A DNA stretch of 64,000 nt from JANWZL01 sp037445185 (lineage in GTDB: Bacteria; Pseudomonadota; Gammaproteobacteria; Burkholderiales; Thiobacillaceae), in NCBI GenBank assembly GCA_037445185.1, contig JBBIKZ010000001.1, positions 30,088 through 94,087 on the forward strand. The letters are read 5' to 3'. The position numbers and the translations under genes were made by a program. The notes beneath the pieces are model-generated. The model saw only the letters and a program-made list of their open reading frames with translations. It was not told the origin of the DNA and did not search any database. Below are positions 50,861-60,117 of this stretch, one piece after another (positions within the stretch are counted from its first letter, which is position 1; each line of letters opens with the position of its first letter).

Positions 50861-50960
50861 TGTTTCACCCTCTTGTGCCTTGGCTACGTCGGGATTCTAA
50901 CAGCCCCGCTAGCTCAGGCGACAACACCGACTAGCCCGAGCCATGAACAGGAGGGTGGCG

Positions 50961-52985
50961 TCACGCCATGCCGTTGTGCCTGAGCAGCGCGTCGATGGTC
51001 GGCTCCCGACCGCGGAAGGCCTTGAACGACTCGATGGCCGGACGCGCGCCGCCCTGGGCCAGGATCTCGCTCCAGAAGCGGTGCCCCACCTCCGGGTTGA
51101 GCACGCCGTTCTCCTCGAACAGGCTGTAGGCATCCGCCGACAGCACCTCCGCCCATTTGTAGCTGTAGTAACCCGCCGCATAGCCGCCGGCGAAGATGTG
51201 CGAGAAGTTGTTGGGGAAGCGGTTGTAGGCGGGCGGGATGACTACGGCCACGCGGGCGCGGATCTCGTCGAGCAGTTCGAGCACCCGCTTGCTGCCGTTG
51301 GGGTCGAAGTCGTGGTGCAGGTGCATGTCGAAGAGGGCGAACTCGATCTGGCGCACGGTCTGCATGCCGGCCTGGAAGTTCTTCGCCGCCAGCATCTTGT
51401 CGAACAGCGCGCGCGGCAGCGGCTCGCCGGTGTCGATGTGGGCGGTCATGTGTTTGAGCACCTCCCACTCCCAGCAGAAGTTCTCCATGAACTGGGAAGG
51501 CAGTTCCACCGCGTCCCACTCCACGCCGTTGATGCCCGACACCCCGAGGTCCTCCATGCGGGTGAGCAGGTGGTGCAGCCCATGGCCGAACTCGTGGAAC
51601 AGAGTGATCGCCTCGTCGTGCGTGAGCAGCGCCGGCTTGCCGCCGACCGGCGGCGAGAAGTTGCAGTTGAGGTAGGCCACCGGGGTCTGGATGCCCGCGC
51701 GCGTCCGCCGCCGTGTGATGGTGTCGTCCATCCAGGCGCCGCCGCGTTTGCTCTCGCGGGCGTAGAGGTCGAGGTAGAACTGGCCGATGAGGGCGCCGGT
51801 GCGGTCGCGGATGTCGAAAAATTTCACACTCTCGTGCCAGACCGGGGCCTCGGACGCCCGTATCGTGAGGCCGTAGAGGGTCTCGATGAGCCGGAACAGG
51901 CCCCCGAGCACCTTGGGCTCCTGGAAGTACTGTTTGACCTCCTGCTCGGAGAAGGCGTAGCGCGCCTGCCGGAGCTTCTCCGAGGCATAGGCCACATCCC
52001 AGGCCGCAAGCTCCGGCAGTCCCAGCTCGCGGGCGGCGAACGCGCGCAGCTCGGCCATGTCGCGTTCGGCATAGGGCCTGGCACGCCGGGCGAGCGCCTC
52101 CAGGAAGTCGAGCACCTCCGCCGGCGTCTGCGCCATCTTGGGCACGAGAGAGACATGGGCGTAGTCCGGATAGCCCAGCAGATGGGCGGCCTCCTGACGC
52201 AGCTTGAGGATTTGCGCAATCAGCGGCGTGTTGTCGAGCTCCGCCGGGCCGAACTCGGAGGCGCGGGTGACATAGGCGCGATACATCTCCTCGCGCAGCC
52301 GCCGGTTGGCGCAGAACTGCATTACCGGCAGGTAGGACGGGGCCTGCAGGGTGAGCTTCCAGCCGGCCTTACCCTCGGTGCGTGCCTGCTCGGCGAACAT
52401 CTGCCTGACGTCGTCGGGCACGCCCTCGAGTTCCGCCTCGTCGGTGATGAATTTCGACCAGGCGTTGGTGGCGTCGAGCAGGTTTTCCTCGAATTTGGCC
52501 GACAGCCTGGCCAGCTCCTCCTGGATCGCCTTGAAGCGGGCCTTCTGCTCGGCCGCAAGCTCCGCCCCGCCGAGGCGGAAGTCCCTGAGTTCGTTGTCGA
52601 CGATGCGGCGGCGCGGCGCGCTCAGGCTCGCGTATTCGGCGCTAGCGGCCAGGGCCTTGAACTTGCGGTACAGCCCCTCGTGTTGCGAGAGTTCGGCGTA
52701 GTACTGGGTGATCTTGGGCAGGTTTTCGTTGTAGGCCGCGCGCAACTCGGGGCTATCGAGCACCGAGTGCAGGTGCGACACCTGGCCCCAGGCGCGCGCC
52801 AGCCGTTCGTTGGCGTCCTCCAGCGGCTGAACGAAACCCTCCCAGGTGGACTGGGTCGTGTCGGCGGCGAGCTGCTCGATGAGGGCGCGGTTGTCGGCGA
52901 GCAGCTGATCGATGGCGGGGCTGACGTGTTCGGGCTTGACCTCGCTGTAGCGGGGCAGCCCCGTGAAATCGAGCAATGGGTTCAT
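50961..52985 (-). CDS. prlC: Oligopeptidase A
   Basis: A 674-residue M3-family metallopeptidase. Zinc is held by HEFGH at 464-468 within ITLFHEFGHGLHHLLTR and by a downstream Glu in the helix that follows. WEWEVLKHM and the C-terminal GYAAGYYSYKWAEVLSADAYS match the family. It digests signal peptides and short peptides in the cytoplasm. The start at 52985 (MNPLLDFTGLPRY) follows a plausible leader; the open frame upstream continues without homology. It is divergent from the gamma carbonic anhydrase gene, with about 70 bp between starts. Confidence 0.95.
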   Translation of the reverse strand: MNPLLDFTGLPRYSEVKPEHVSPAIDQLLADNRALIEQLAADTTQSTWEGFVQPLEDANERLARAWGQVSHLHSVLDSPELRAAYNENLPKITQYYAELSQHEGLYRKFKALAASAEYASLSAPRRRIVDNELRDFRLGGAELAAEQKARFKAIQEELARLSAKFEENLLDATNAWSKFITDEAELEGVPDDVRQMFAEQARTEGKAGWKLTLQAPSYLPVMQFCANRRLREEMYRAYVTRASEFGPAELDNTPLIAQILKLRQEAAHLLGYPDYAHVSLVPKMAQTPAEVLDFLEALARRARPYAERDMAELRAFAARELGLPELAAWDVAYASEKLRQARYAFSEQEVKQYFQEPKVLGGLFRLIETLYGLTIRASEAPVWHESVKFFDIRDRTGALIGQFYLDLYARESKRGGAWMDDTITRRRTRAGIQTPVAYLNCNFSPPVGGKPALLTHDEAITLFHEFGHGLHHLLTRMEDLGVSGINGVEWDAVELPSQFMENFCWEWEVLKHMTAHIDTGEPLPRALFDKMLAAKNFQAGMQTVRQIEFALFDMHLHHDFDPNGSKRVLELLDEIRARVAVVIPPAYNRFPNNFSHIFAGGYAAGYYSYKWAEVLSADAYSLFEENGVLNPEVGHRFWSEILAQGGARPAIESFKAFRGREPTIDALLRHNGMA

Positions 52986-53056
52986 GGCGGTCCTGCGTGG
53001 TGTGTGAGCTTGGCTATACTTGCGGCCAGGCTGCGCGTTTTCCAAGGGGTCCATCG

Positions 53057-53587
53057 ATGGGGATCGAGGCGTTCCGGGGCATCATGCCGAATCTCGGCCG
53101 CGATGTCTTCATCCACCCCATGGCCACGGTCATCGGCGAGGTGACGCTGGGCGACGGAGTGTCGGTCTGGCCGGGTACGGTGATCCGCGGCGACGTGAAT
53201 TTCATCCGCGTGGGCGCCGGCAGCAACATCCAGGACAACAGTGTGCTGCATGTGAGCCACCGCCGGCCGGAAGACCCGGACGGGGCGCCGCTTATCGTGG
53301 GCGAGCGGGTCACGGTGGGACATGGCGTGATCCTGCACGGCTGCACCATCGGCGACGAGTGCCTGATCGGCATGGGTGCCGTGGTCATGGACCACGCGCT
53401 GATCGAGCCGCAGGTGCTGCTCGCAGCCGGCAGCCTGGTGCCGGAAGGGCGGGTGCTCACGAGCGGCTGGCTCTACCTAGGACGACCGGCGCGGCCGGTG
53501 CGGCGTCTCGCCGCCGAGGAGACGGCGCAGTTCTCCTATCAGGCCGACAGATACCTCGAACTCGCCCGCGCCTATCGCGGCGGCTGA
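53057..53587 (+). CDS. Gamma-class carbonic anhydrase family protein
   Basis: A 176-residue left-handed beta-helix protein. The hexapeptide-repeat pattern is clear: RDVFIHPMATVIGEVTLGDGVSVWPGTVIRGD, seen as ATVIGEVTLGDGVSVW. The zinc His are in VGERVTVGHGVILHGCTIGDECLIGMGAVVMDHAL (as GHGVILHGC). It is a member of the YrdA/PaaY family, with carbonic anhydrase fold; activity may be low. Length is normal. The ATG at 53057 is preferred over the frame start at 52976. Confidence 0.92.
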   Translation: MGIEAFRGIMPNLGRDVFIHPMATVIGEVTLGDGVSVWPGTVIRGDVNFIRVGAGSNIQDNSVLHVSHRRPEDPDGAPLIVGERVTVGHGVILHGCTIGDECLIGMGAVVMDHALIEPQVLLAAGSLVPEGRVLTSGWLYLGRPARPVRRLAAEETAQFSYQADRYLELARAYRGG

Positions 53588-53602
53588 TCGCTTGTTTTCG
53601 CC

Positions 53603-53962
53603 ATGCACCCGCCCCAGCTCAACCCGGTCATCCTGCAGACCGTCGTGCTGCTCGCGCTGTCCAACCTGTTCATGACCGTGGCCTGGTATGCCCACCTGAA
53701 ACACCTGAACGACCGGCCCTGGTGGATCGCCGCCCTGGTGAGCTGGGGGGTGGCCCTGTTCGAGTACCTGCTGCAGGTGCCGGCCAACCGCATCGGCTAC
53801 ACCCAGTTGACGCTGCCGCAGCTCAAGATCCTGCAGGAGGTGATCACCCTGGCGGTGTTCGCCCCCTTCGCGGTGCTGTACATGCGCGAGCCGCTCACCT
53901 GGAACTACCTGTGGGCCGGGCTGTGTCTCGTCGGCGCGGTGTATTTCATCTTTCGCGCTTGA
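53603..53962 (+). CDS. DMT-type small membrane protein (DUF486)
   Basis: A 119-residue integral membrane protein with four predicted helices and the DUF486 hallmarks: LFMTVAWYAHLKHLNDRPW and LFEYLLQVPANRIGY. VITLAVFAPFAVLYMREPLTWNYLWAGLCLVGAVYFIF completes it, seen as FAPFAVLYMREPLTWNY. It belongs to the drug/metabolite transporter group but is a half-size protein that may act as a dimer. The transported compound is unknown. It is 15 bp from the anhydrase gene, possibly one transcript. Confidence 0.9.
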   Translation: MHPPQLNPVILQTVVLLALSNLFMTVAWYAHLKHLNDRPWWIAALVSWGVALFEYLLQVPANRIGYTQLTLPQLKILQEVITLAVFAPFAVLYMREPLTWNYLWAGLCLVGAVYFIFRA

Positions 53963-54048
53963 TGGACGGCTGACGCGCAGACGTGTGGCATCGTCCGGGA
54001 CGCGGCGGGCCACGTGATAGAATTGTAATTTTGCCTTGGGATACATCC

Positions 54049-55332
54049 ATGTTCAGCGCCGATCACACCCTCGAGCACGTCGATCCAGAGCTGTGGGACG
54101 CCATCCGCAAAGAGGCCGTCCGGCAGGAGGAGCACATCGAACTGATCGCCTCCGAAAACTACACCAGCCCCGCCGTGATGCAGGCGCAGGGGTCGGTGCT
54201 GACCAACAAGTACGCCGAGGGCTATCCCGGCAGGCGCTACTACGGCGGCTGCGAATACGTGGACATCGCCGAGGCGCTTGCCATCGAGCGGGCCAAGCAG
54301 CTCTTCGGCGCCGAGGCGGCCAACGTCCAGCCCAATTCCGGCTCGCAGGCGAATCAGGCGGTGTTCATGGCCTTTCTCAAGCCGGGCGACACCATCATGG
54401 GCATGAGCCTGGCCGAGGGCGGGCACCTCACGCACGGCATGGCGCTCAACCTGTCGGGCAAGTGGTTCAACGTGGTCGCCTATGGGCTCGACGCCAACGA
54501 GGACATCGACTACGCGGGCATGGAGGCCAAGGCGCGCGAGCACCGGCCCAAGCTCATCATCGCCGGCGCATCGGCCTTCTCGCTTGCCATCGATTTCGCG
54601 CGCTTCGCCCGGGTGGCGAAGGAGATCGGCGCCATCTTCATGGTGGACATGGCCCACTATGCGGGCTTGATCGCCGCCGGCGTCTATCCCAACCCGGTGC
54701 CCTATGCCGACGTGGTCACCTCTACCACGCACAAGACCCTGCGCGGCCCGCGCGGCGGCATCATATTGATGCGTGCCGAGGGCGAGAAGGCCATCAATTC
54801 CGCCGTCTTCCCGGGGCTGCAGGGCGGACCGCTGATGCACGTCATCGCCGGCAAGGCGGTGGCCTTCAAGGAGGCGCAGGGCCGGGAATTCCGCGCCTAT
54901 CAGGAGCAGGTGGTGGCCAACGCCCGCGTCATGGCCCGCGTGTTGTCCGAGGAGCGGGGCTTGCGTATCGTCTCCGGCCGCACCGACAGCCATCTCTTCC
55001 TGGTCGACCTGCGCGCCAAGGGCATCACCGGCAAGGACGCCGAGGCCGCCCTTGGGCGCGCGCACATCACGGTGAACAAGAACGCCATCCCCAACGACCC
55101 GCAAAAGCCGATGATCACGAGCGGCATCCGCATCGGCACGCCGGCCATGACCACGCGCGGCTTCAAGGAGATCGAGGCCGAACGCCTGGCGCATCTCATC
55201 GCCGACGTGCTCGACGCGCCTGCTGATGAGGCGGTCATCGCCCGCGTGCGGGGCGAAGTGGCCAAGCTCACGGCGGCGTTTCCGGTCTACGGGAGCCAGG
55301 TTACAGGGACCAGTAAAGCAAGCGCGCCCTAG
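54049..55332 (+). CDS. glyA: Serine hydroxymethyltransferase
   Basis: A 427-residue PLP enzyme that links serine/glycine and one-carbon folate metabolism. Signatures: [39 protein letters not shown] (in parts [14 protein letters not shown] and [14 protein letters not shown]), and the PLP-Lys in [16 protein letters not shown]. The C-terminal domain ends in the usual [20 protein letters not shown] block ([15 protein letters not shown]). The stop TAG at 55330-55332 lies within the terminal repeat of element C. The ATG at 54049 follows a weak -10-like TAGAAT region at 54018-54023. Confidence 0.97.
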   Translation: MFSADHTLEHVDPELWDAIRKEAVRQEEHIELIASENYTSPAVMQAQGSVLTNKYAEGYPGRRYYGGCEYVDIAEALAIERAKQLFGAEAANVQPNSGSQANQAVFMAFLKPGDTIMGMSLAEGGHLTHGMALNLSGKWFNVVAYGLDANEDIDYAGMEAKAREHRPKLIIAGASAFSLAIDFARFARVAKEIGAIFMVDMAHYAGLIAAGVYPNPVPYADVVTSTTHKTLRGPRGGIILMRAEGEKAINSAVFPGLQGGPLMHVIAGKAVAFKEAQGREFRAYQEQVVANARVMARVLSEERGLRIVSGRTDSHLFLVDLRAKGITGKDAEAALGRAHITVNKNAIPNDPQKPMITSGIRIGTPAMTTRGFKEIEAERLAHLIADVLDAPADEAVIARVRGEVAKLTAAFPVYGSQVTGTSKASAP

Positions 55333-55498
55333 GAGCCTGTCGGACTTGAGACTGATCTACTGCGCCGGTGGGAAGAGCGGTCCATTTTCCCCCGATTTCT
55401 CGTTGCATAGGCCCACTATGCGCCTCGAAATCGTGAAAAACTGTCCTCGCTCTCCCACCCGGCTCGCTACGATCGCTCAAGTCCGACAGGCTCCTAGG
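55328..55498. repeat. Palindromic intergenic element C
   Basis: A 171-bp palindrome with perfect 23-bp terminal inverted repeats (55328-55350 and 55476-55498, core GGAGCCTGTCGGACTT). The arms stay complementary with few breaks up to a central GCATAG-GCCCA-CTATGC (55407-55423). The glyA stop TAG is inside the left terminal repeat. No gene can be supported in it. It fills the space between glyA and nrdR. Confidence 0.92.
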
Positions 55499-55530
55499 CG
55501 CGCAAACTTCCCTGACACCTGACAGCTGGA

Positions 55531-55998
55531 ATGCGCTGCCCCTTCTGCGGCTCGCCCGACACCCAGGTCGCCGAAACGCGGCTGTCCGAGGACGGCGCCA
55601 TGGTGCGCCGCCGCCGCCGCTGCACGGCCTGCGACAAGCGCTTCACCACCTACGAGACGGCAGAGATCCGACTGCCTGCCGTGGTCAAACGCGATGGCGA
55701 GCGCCAGGACTTCTCGCGCGACAAGCTGCGCGAGGGCTTTCGCCGGGCGCTGCACAAGCGGCCGGTGCCGATCGAGCTGGTGGACGAGGCCATCGACCGG
55801 GTGGTGCAGAAACTGTTGAGCCTGGGCGAGCGGGAAGTCACCTCCCGCTACATCGGCGAGCTGGTCATGGCGGAACTGAAGCGTCTGGACAAGGTGGCCT
55901 ACATCCGTTTCGCCTCGGTCTATCGCGCCTTTCAGGACGTGGACGATTTCCGCGACGCCATCCGTGACGTGGAATCCCGCGACCCGGACAAGCCATGA
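55531..55998 (+). CDS. nrdR: Transcriptional repressor NrdR
   Basis: A 155-residue regulator of ribonucleotide reductase genes. The zinc ribbon is [17 protein letters not shown] with [18 protein letters not shown], and the ATP-cone follows with [24 protein letters not shown] (in parts [18 protein letters not shown]). It binds dATP/ATP and NrdR boxes to repress nrd operons. Position right before ribD matches the nrdR-rib arrangement of many gammaproteobacteria. The stop TGA (55996-55998) touches the left end of element D. Confidence 0.97.
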   Translation: MRCPFCGSPDTQVAETRLSEDGAMVRRRRRCTACDKRFTTYETAEIRLPAVVKRDGERQDFSRDKLREGFRRALHKRPVPIELVDEAIDRVVQKLLSLGEREVTSRYIGELVMAELKRLDKVAYIRFASVYRAFQDVDDFRDAIRDVESRDPDKP

Positions 55999-56231
55999 AC
56001 CCAGATCGTCCATCAGACCGGCCAGTGCCTTCGATGGGCGTATCGACCGATGCAAGCAGCGACGCTTACGCAGCGGGGTCCCTACCTACGCGGGCTTCGC
56101 TTGCCCCTGGCTGGCCATTTCGCGCGCAACTTCTCGCCCGGATGTCCAATCCGGGCTGCGACCGTCGCGCGCAAACTGCCTCGACCATATGGGCGGCGTG
56201 CCTTCCCGCGTCCTAATGGATAATCTGGGTT
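55998..56231. repeat. Inverted-repeat element D between nrdR and ribD
   Basis: The ends are AACCCAGAT-N2-TCCAT (55998-56013) and ATGGA-N2-ATCTGGGTT (56216-56231), a 14-of-16 inverted match. Internal local palindromes include CCCGGATGTCCAATCCGGG (56140-56158). It fills the 231 bp between nrdR and ribD, and the ribD TTG start (56230-56232) uses its last bases. I see no gene in it. The piece CGAAGGCACTGGCC, on the opposite strand here, recurs at 63747-63760. Confidence 0.8.
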
Positions 56232-57339
56232 GAACTTCAGCGCCGCCGATCACGCCTACATGGCCCAGGCCCTGCGCCTGGCGGAGCGGGGGCTCTACAC
56301 CACCACCCCCAACCCGCGGGTCGGCTGCGTCATCGTCCGCGACGGCCGGGTGGTGGGGGAGGGCTGGCACGCGCGCGCCGGCGAACCGCATGCCGAGGTC
56401 CTCGCCCTGCGCCAGGCGCGTGGCGCGGCGCGCGGCGCCACCGTCTACGTCACGCTGGAGCCCTGCAGCCATTACGGCCGCACCCCGCCCTGTGCCCATG
56501 CCCTCATCGACGCGGGCGTGACGCGGGTGGTGGCGGCGATGCGCGACCCCAACCCACAGGTCTGCGGCCGGGGGGTGGAGCTGCTCACCCTGGCCGGCAT
56601 CCGTGCCGAGGTGGGCCTGCTGGAGGCCGAGGCGCACGAGCTGAACATCGGCTTTTTCAGCCGCATGACCCGCAGCAGGCCCTGGGTGCGGGTCAAGACC
56701 GCCGCCAGCCTCGACGGCAAGACCGCATTGACGAACGGTGTCTCGAAGTGGATCACCGGCGTGGCCGCCCGCGCCGACGTGCAGCGCTGGCGGGCGCGCG
56801 CCTGCGCCATCCTCACCGGCAGCGGCACCGTCCTGGCCGACGACCCGCAGATGACCGTGCGCGGTCTGGAGACGGGGCGCCAGCCCCTGCGGGTGATCGT
56901 CGACAGCCGCCTGCGCACGCCACCCCAGGCCCAAATCCTGCAGGGCGGTGCCCTGGTCGTGTGCGCTCAAGAGCTGCCGGAGCGCCGCGCCGCCCTGGGG
57001 GCGGCGGGTGCCGAGGTGATCCAGCTCCCGGGACCCGGGGGGCGGGTGGACTTGGCTGCCCTCATGCAGACGCTGGCCGCTCGCGGGGTGAACGAACTGC
57101 ACGTCGAGGCCGGTGCCACCCTGAACGGCGCGCTGCTGGCCGGGGGCTGGGTGGACGAGTGGCTGGCCTATATCGCCCCCACGGTGCTCGGGGCCCAGGC
57201 GCGCGGCCTGTTCGAGATGCCGGCGCTTACCGACATGGCCGCGCGCCGGGACTTCATCCTGAGGGAACTGCGGCATGTGGGCGACGACCTGCGTCTGCTG
57301 CTGCGCCCGAAGCCCGCGGGCAGCGGCGGCGCAACATGA
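56230..57339 (+). CDS. ribD: Bifunctional riboflavin deaminase/reductase RibD
   Basis: A 369-residue enzyme for steps two and three of riboflavin synthesis. The deaminase zinc site is HAEVLALRQARGAARG and PCSHYGRTPPCAHALIDAG; the reductase domain starts RVKTAASLDGKTALTNGVSKWITG, seen as AASLDGKTALTNG. The frame starts with a rare TTG at 56230, in the right end of element D; an ATG at 56260 (MAQALRLAERG) could be the true start and would keep the deaminase domain intact. Ribosome-binding signals before both are weak. Confidence 0.95.
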   Translation: MNFSAADHAYMAQALRLAERGLYTTTPNPRVGCVIVRDGRVVGEGWHARAGEPHAEVLALRQARGAARGATVYVTLEPCSHYGRTPPCAHALIDAGVTRVVAAMRDPNPQVCGRGVELLTLAGIRAEVGLLEAEAHELNIGFFSRMTRSRPWVRVKTAASLDGKTALTNGVSKWITGVAARADVQRWRARACAILTGSGTVLADDPQMTVRGLETGRQPLRVIVDSRLRTPPQAQILQGGALVVCAQELPERRAALGAAGAEVIQLPGPGGRVDLAALMQTLAARGVNELHVEAGATLNGALLAGGWVDEWLAYIAPTVLGAQARGLFEMPALTDMAARRDFILRELRHVGDDLRLLLRPKPAGSGGAT

Positions 57340-57449
57340 ACGGACGGCGATCCCTTCCGCCCCATGCCCCGGCGGGGTTCTCCCCGCGGTCCGACAGGCA
57401 TAGAATTTTGGATTTGCTCGCGGCTTGACCGCGTAACAGGGGACCGCGC

Positions 57450-58058
57450 ATGTTCACCGGCATCATCCAGGCCGTCGGCCACATCCAGCACCTCAGCGAA
57501 GCCAGCGGCGGCGATGCCCGCGTCACCATCGCCGGCGGGGGGCTGGACCTCGACGACGTGGCCATCGGCGACTCCATCGCCGTGAACGGGGTGTGTCTGA
57601 CGGTGGTGGAACGCGGCCCCGAGCATTTCAGCGTCGACGTCTCGCAGGAGACCTTCTCCTGCACCGTCGGCTTCACACCGGGCGAGGCGGTCAATCTGGA
57701 AAAGGCCCTGCGGCTCGCCGACCGGCTGGGCGGACATCTGATCTCCGGTCACGTCGACGGGGTGGGCGAGGTGGTGCGGTTCGAACCGGTCGGCGACGGC
57801 ATGCGCCTGGACATCCGCGCGCCCAAGGCCCTGGAGCGCTACCTGGCGCCCAAGGGCTCGGTCGCGGTCAACGGTGTCTCCCTCACCGTCAACCGGGTGC
57901 ACGGCGAGGAATTCTCCATCAACCTCATCCCGCACACCCTCAAGGCGACCATGCTCAAGAACCTGAAGGTCGGCAGCCGGGTCAATCTCGAGGCGGACAT
58001 GCTGGCGCGCTATGCCGAACGCCTGCTCGCCTACCGCCACAGCACGGACAAAGACTGA
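57450..58058 (+). CDS. ribE: Riboflavin synthase alpha chain
   Basis: A 202-residue protein with two lumazine-binding domains. Each has the family pattern: [12 protein letters not shown] with [10 protein letters not shown], and [14 protein letters not shown] [15 protein letters not shown] with [13 protein letters not shown]. It makes riboflavin from two 6,7-dimethyl-8-ribityllumazine molecules. The 110-bp gap after ribD holds no FMN riboswitch that I can recognise. The stop overlaps the ribBA start by 1 bp. Confidence 0.96.
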   Translation: MFTGIIQAVGHIQHLSEASGGDARVTIAGGGLDLDDVAIGDSIAVNGVCLTVVERGPEHFSVDVSQETFSCTVGFTPGEAVNLEKALRLADRLGGHLISGHVDGVGEVVRFEPVGDGMRLDIRAPKALERYLAPKGSVAVNGVSLTVNRVHGEEFSINLIPHTLKATMLKNLKVGSRVNLEADMLARYAERLLAYRHSTDKD

Positions 58059-59152
58059 TGCTCACGCCCATCGAAGACATCATCGCCGACATCCGCGCCG
58101 GCCGCATGGTCATCCTGGTGGACGAGGAGGACCGCGAGAACGAGGGCGACCTCGTCATGGCCGCCGAGCACGTCACCCCCGAGGCGATCAACTTCATGGC
58201 CAAGTTCGGCCGCGGGCTCATCTGCCTCACCCTCACCGACGAGCGCTGCCGCCAGCTCGGGCTCAAGCAGATGGTGAGCGAGAACCAGACGCCCCATGGC
58301 ACCGCCTTCACCGTCTCCATCGAGGCGGCCGAGGGCGTGACCACCGGCATCTCGGCGGCGGACCGGGCGGTGACCATACGCACGGCGGTCAGGCGCGATG
58401 CCAAACCGAGCGACATCATCCAGCCCGGCCACGTGTTTCCCCTGCGTGCCCAACCCGGTGGCGTGCTGGTGCGCGCCGGCCACACCGAGGCGGGCTGCGA
58501 CCTCGCCGGGCTGGCGGGGCTCGAGCCGGCGGCGGTGATCTGCGAGATCCTCAAGGAGGACGGCAGCATGGCGCGGCTGCCCGACCTCATCGAGTACGCC
58601 CGCGAGCACGGGCTCAAGATCGGCACCATTGCCGACCTGATCCATTACCGCGCGGCCAACGAGCGCCTGGTCGCACGCATCGGTGAGCGGCCGATCGACA
58701 CCCCCTTCGGCACCTTCCGGCTGGTGGTCTACCGCGACAAGGTCACCCGCGCCACGCATCTCGCCCTCACCCGCGGCGAGATCCAGGCCGAGGCCGAGAC
58801 CCTGGTGCGGGTGCACGAGCCGGTGTCCCTGATGGACGTGCTCGAGACCGCCGCCGGCGGCCATGCCTACAGCGTGCCGCAGGCCTTGGGCATCATCGCC
58901 CGGGCCGGCAGCGGCGTCGTCGTCCTGCTGCACCGGCCGGAATCGGCCGACGAGCTGGCAAGCCGCGCCCTGCCCGCCGACACCCCGCCGCCGGGGCGCA
59001 AGTTCGACCTGCGCAACTACGGCATCGGCGCCCAGATCCTGCGCGACCTCGGGGTCGGCAAGATGCGGCTGCTCGCCACGCCGCGCAAGATGCCCGCCAT
59101 GGACGGCTTCGGCCTGGAGGTGACGGGCTATTTCCAACACGAGGGAGACTGA
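58058..59152 (+). CDS. ribB: RibB with degenerate RibA domain (RibBA-type fusion)
   Basis: A 364-residue fusion. The RibB half (about 1-200) is intact: [35 protein letters not shown], and [17 protein letters not shown] with the acidic and His sites of dihydroxybutanone-phosphate synthase. The RibA half (about 205-364) has lost the zinc Cys triad and the R-Q-E-G-R-G motif of GTP cyclohydrolase II: only [21 protein letters not shown] is conserved. It should therefore make DHBP but not open GTP, so a separate RibA is expected elsewhere. It overlaps ribE by 1 bp. Confidence 0.9.
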   Translation: MLTPIEDIIADIRAGRMVILVDEEDRENEGDLVMAAEHVTPEAINFMAKFGRGLICLTLTDERCRQLGLKQMVSENQTPHGTAFTVSIEAAEGVTTGISAADRAVTIRTAVRRDAKPSDIIQPGHVFPLRAQPGGVLVRAGHTEAGCDLAGLAGLEPAAVICEILKEDGSMARLPDLIEYAREHGLKIGTIADLIHYRAANERLVARIGERPIDTPFGTFRLVVYRDKVTRATHLALTRGEIQAEAETLVRVHEPVSLMDVLETAAGGHAYSVPQALGIIARAGSGVVVLLHRPESADELASRALPADTPPPGRKFDLRNYGIGAQILRDLGVGKMRLLATPRKMPAMDGFGLEVTGYFQHEGD

Positions 59153-59153
59153 C

Positions 59154-59621
59154 ATGGCCCGTTACGACAACATCCTGGAGCTGGAACCCAACCTCGACGG
59201 CAGCGGCCTCAGGATCGGCATCGCCATGAGCCGCTTCAATCAGGACGTCGGGGAGGGGTTGCTGGCCGCCGCCACCGCCACGCTGGTCCGGCATGGCGTC
59301 AAGGAATCGGACATGGTCATCGTCACCGTGCCCGGTGCGCTGGAGCTGCCGCTCATCCTGCAGAAGATGGCCCGCAGCGGCCGCTTCGACGCACTGATCG
59401 CCCTGGGCGCGGTCATCCGCGGCGAGACCTACCACTTCGAGATCGTCTCCAACGAGATGGCGGCGGGCATCACGCGGGTCAACCTCGACACCGGTGTGCC
59501 CGTCGCCAACGGCGTGCTCACCACCGACACCGACCATCAGGCCACGCACCGCATGTCGGAGAAGGGGCGGGATGCGGCCCTCGCCGCCATCGAGATGGCG
59601 CGCCTGCTCAAGGCGCTATGA
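59154..59621 (+). CDS. ribH: 6,7-dimethyl-8-ribityllumazine synthase
   Basis: A 155-residue enzyme that condenses DHBP with the ribityl-diaminopyrimidine. [17 protein letters not shown] and [14 protein letters not shown], then [20 protein letters not shown] carry the phosphate and substrate residues, and [16 protein letters not shown] follows. It forms pentamers or icosahedral shells in other bacteria. It starts 1 bp after the ribBA stop and overlaps nusB by 4 bp. Confidence 0.97.
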   Translation: MARYDNILELEPNLDGSGLRIGIAMSRFNQDVGEGLLAAATATLVRHGVKESDMVIVTVPGALELPLILQKMARSGRFDALIALGAVIRGETYHFEIVSNEMAAGITRVNLDTGVPVANGVLTTDTDHQATHRMSEKGRDAALAAIEMARLLKAL

Positions 59622-60067
59622 GCAAGACGCGGGGCAGCCGGCGCCTCTCCCGCGAGCTGGTCCTGCGCGCCCTCTACCAGTGGCAGCTCACCGGCGATGA
59701 CCCGGCCCGTCTGCTCACCCAGGCGGAGGAGGCCGAGGAATACGCCCAGGCCAACCAGGAACTGTTGCGCGCCTTGCTCGACGGCATCCTAGGCGAGGCG
59801 CCTGCCCTCGATGACGCCCTGGCCCCACACCTCGACCGGCCGGCGGCCAAGCTCTCGCCGATCGAGCACGCACTGCTCTGGCTGGGCGCCTACGAGCTCC
59901 TGCACAGCCCGGATGTGCCCTACCGCGTGGTCATCAACGAGGCGGTCGAACTGGCCAAGCGCTACGGCGGCACCGACGGCCACAAGTACGTCAACGGCGT
60001 GCTGGACAAACTCGCCAGGACGGCGCGCAGGCTGGAGCTCGAGGCGGCTGCCGGCCGTGGGCGCTGA
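59618..60067 (+). CDS. nusB: Transcription antitermination factor NusB
   Basis: A 149-residue all-alpha protein that binds boxA RNA with NusE (S10) in rRNA antitermination. The hallmarks are [21 protein letters not shown] and [56 protein letters not shown], seen as [16 protein letters not shown] and [14 protein letters not shown]. It overlaps ribH (ATGA), the usual rib-nusB order. thiL starts 50 bp later. Confidence 0.97.
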   Translation: MSKTRGSRRLSRELVLRALYQWQLTGDDPARLLTQAEEAEEYAQANQELLRALLDGILGEAPALDDALAPHLDRPAAKLSPIEHALLWLGAYELLHSPDVPYRVVINEAVELAKRYGGTDGHKYVNGVLDKLARTARRLELEAAAGRGR

Positions 60068-60117
60068 GCGCTGAGGCCTGTACACCGGACGGGCACGTCT
60101 CGACCGTTCCGACGCCG

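Noticed and set aside
50880..50940. tRNA-like stretch with CCCGCTAGCTCAGG
   Set aside because: It resembles a D-arm only. No anticodon arm, T-arm GTTCRA or acceptor stem can be paired.
57340..57449. Possible FMN riboswitch before ribE
   Set aside because: The conserved RFN blocks (AGGGTCAGG, the GGCGGTA and the central stems) are not present. The gap has GC-rich runs only.
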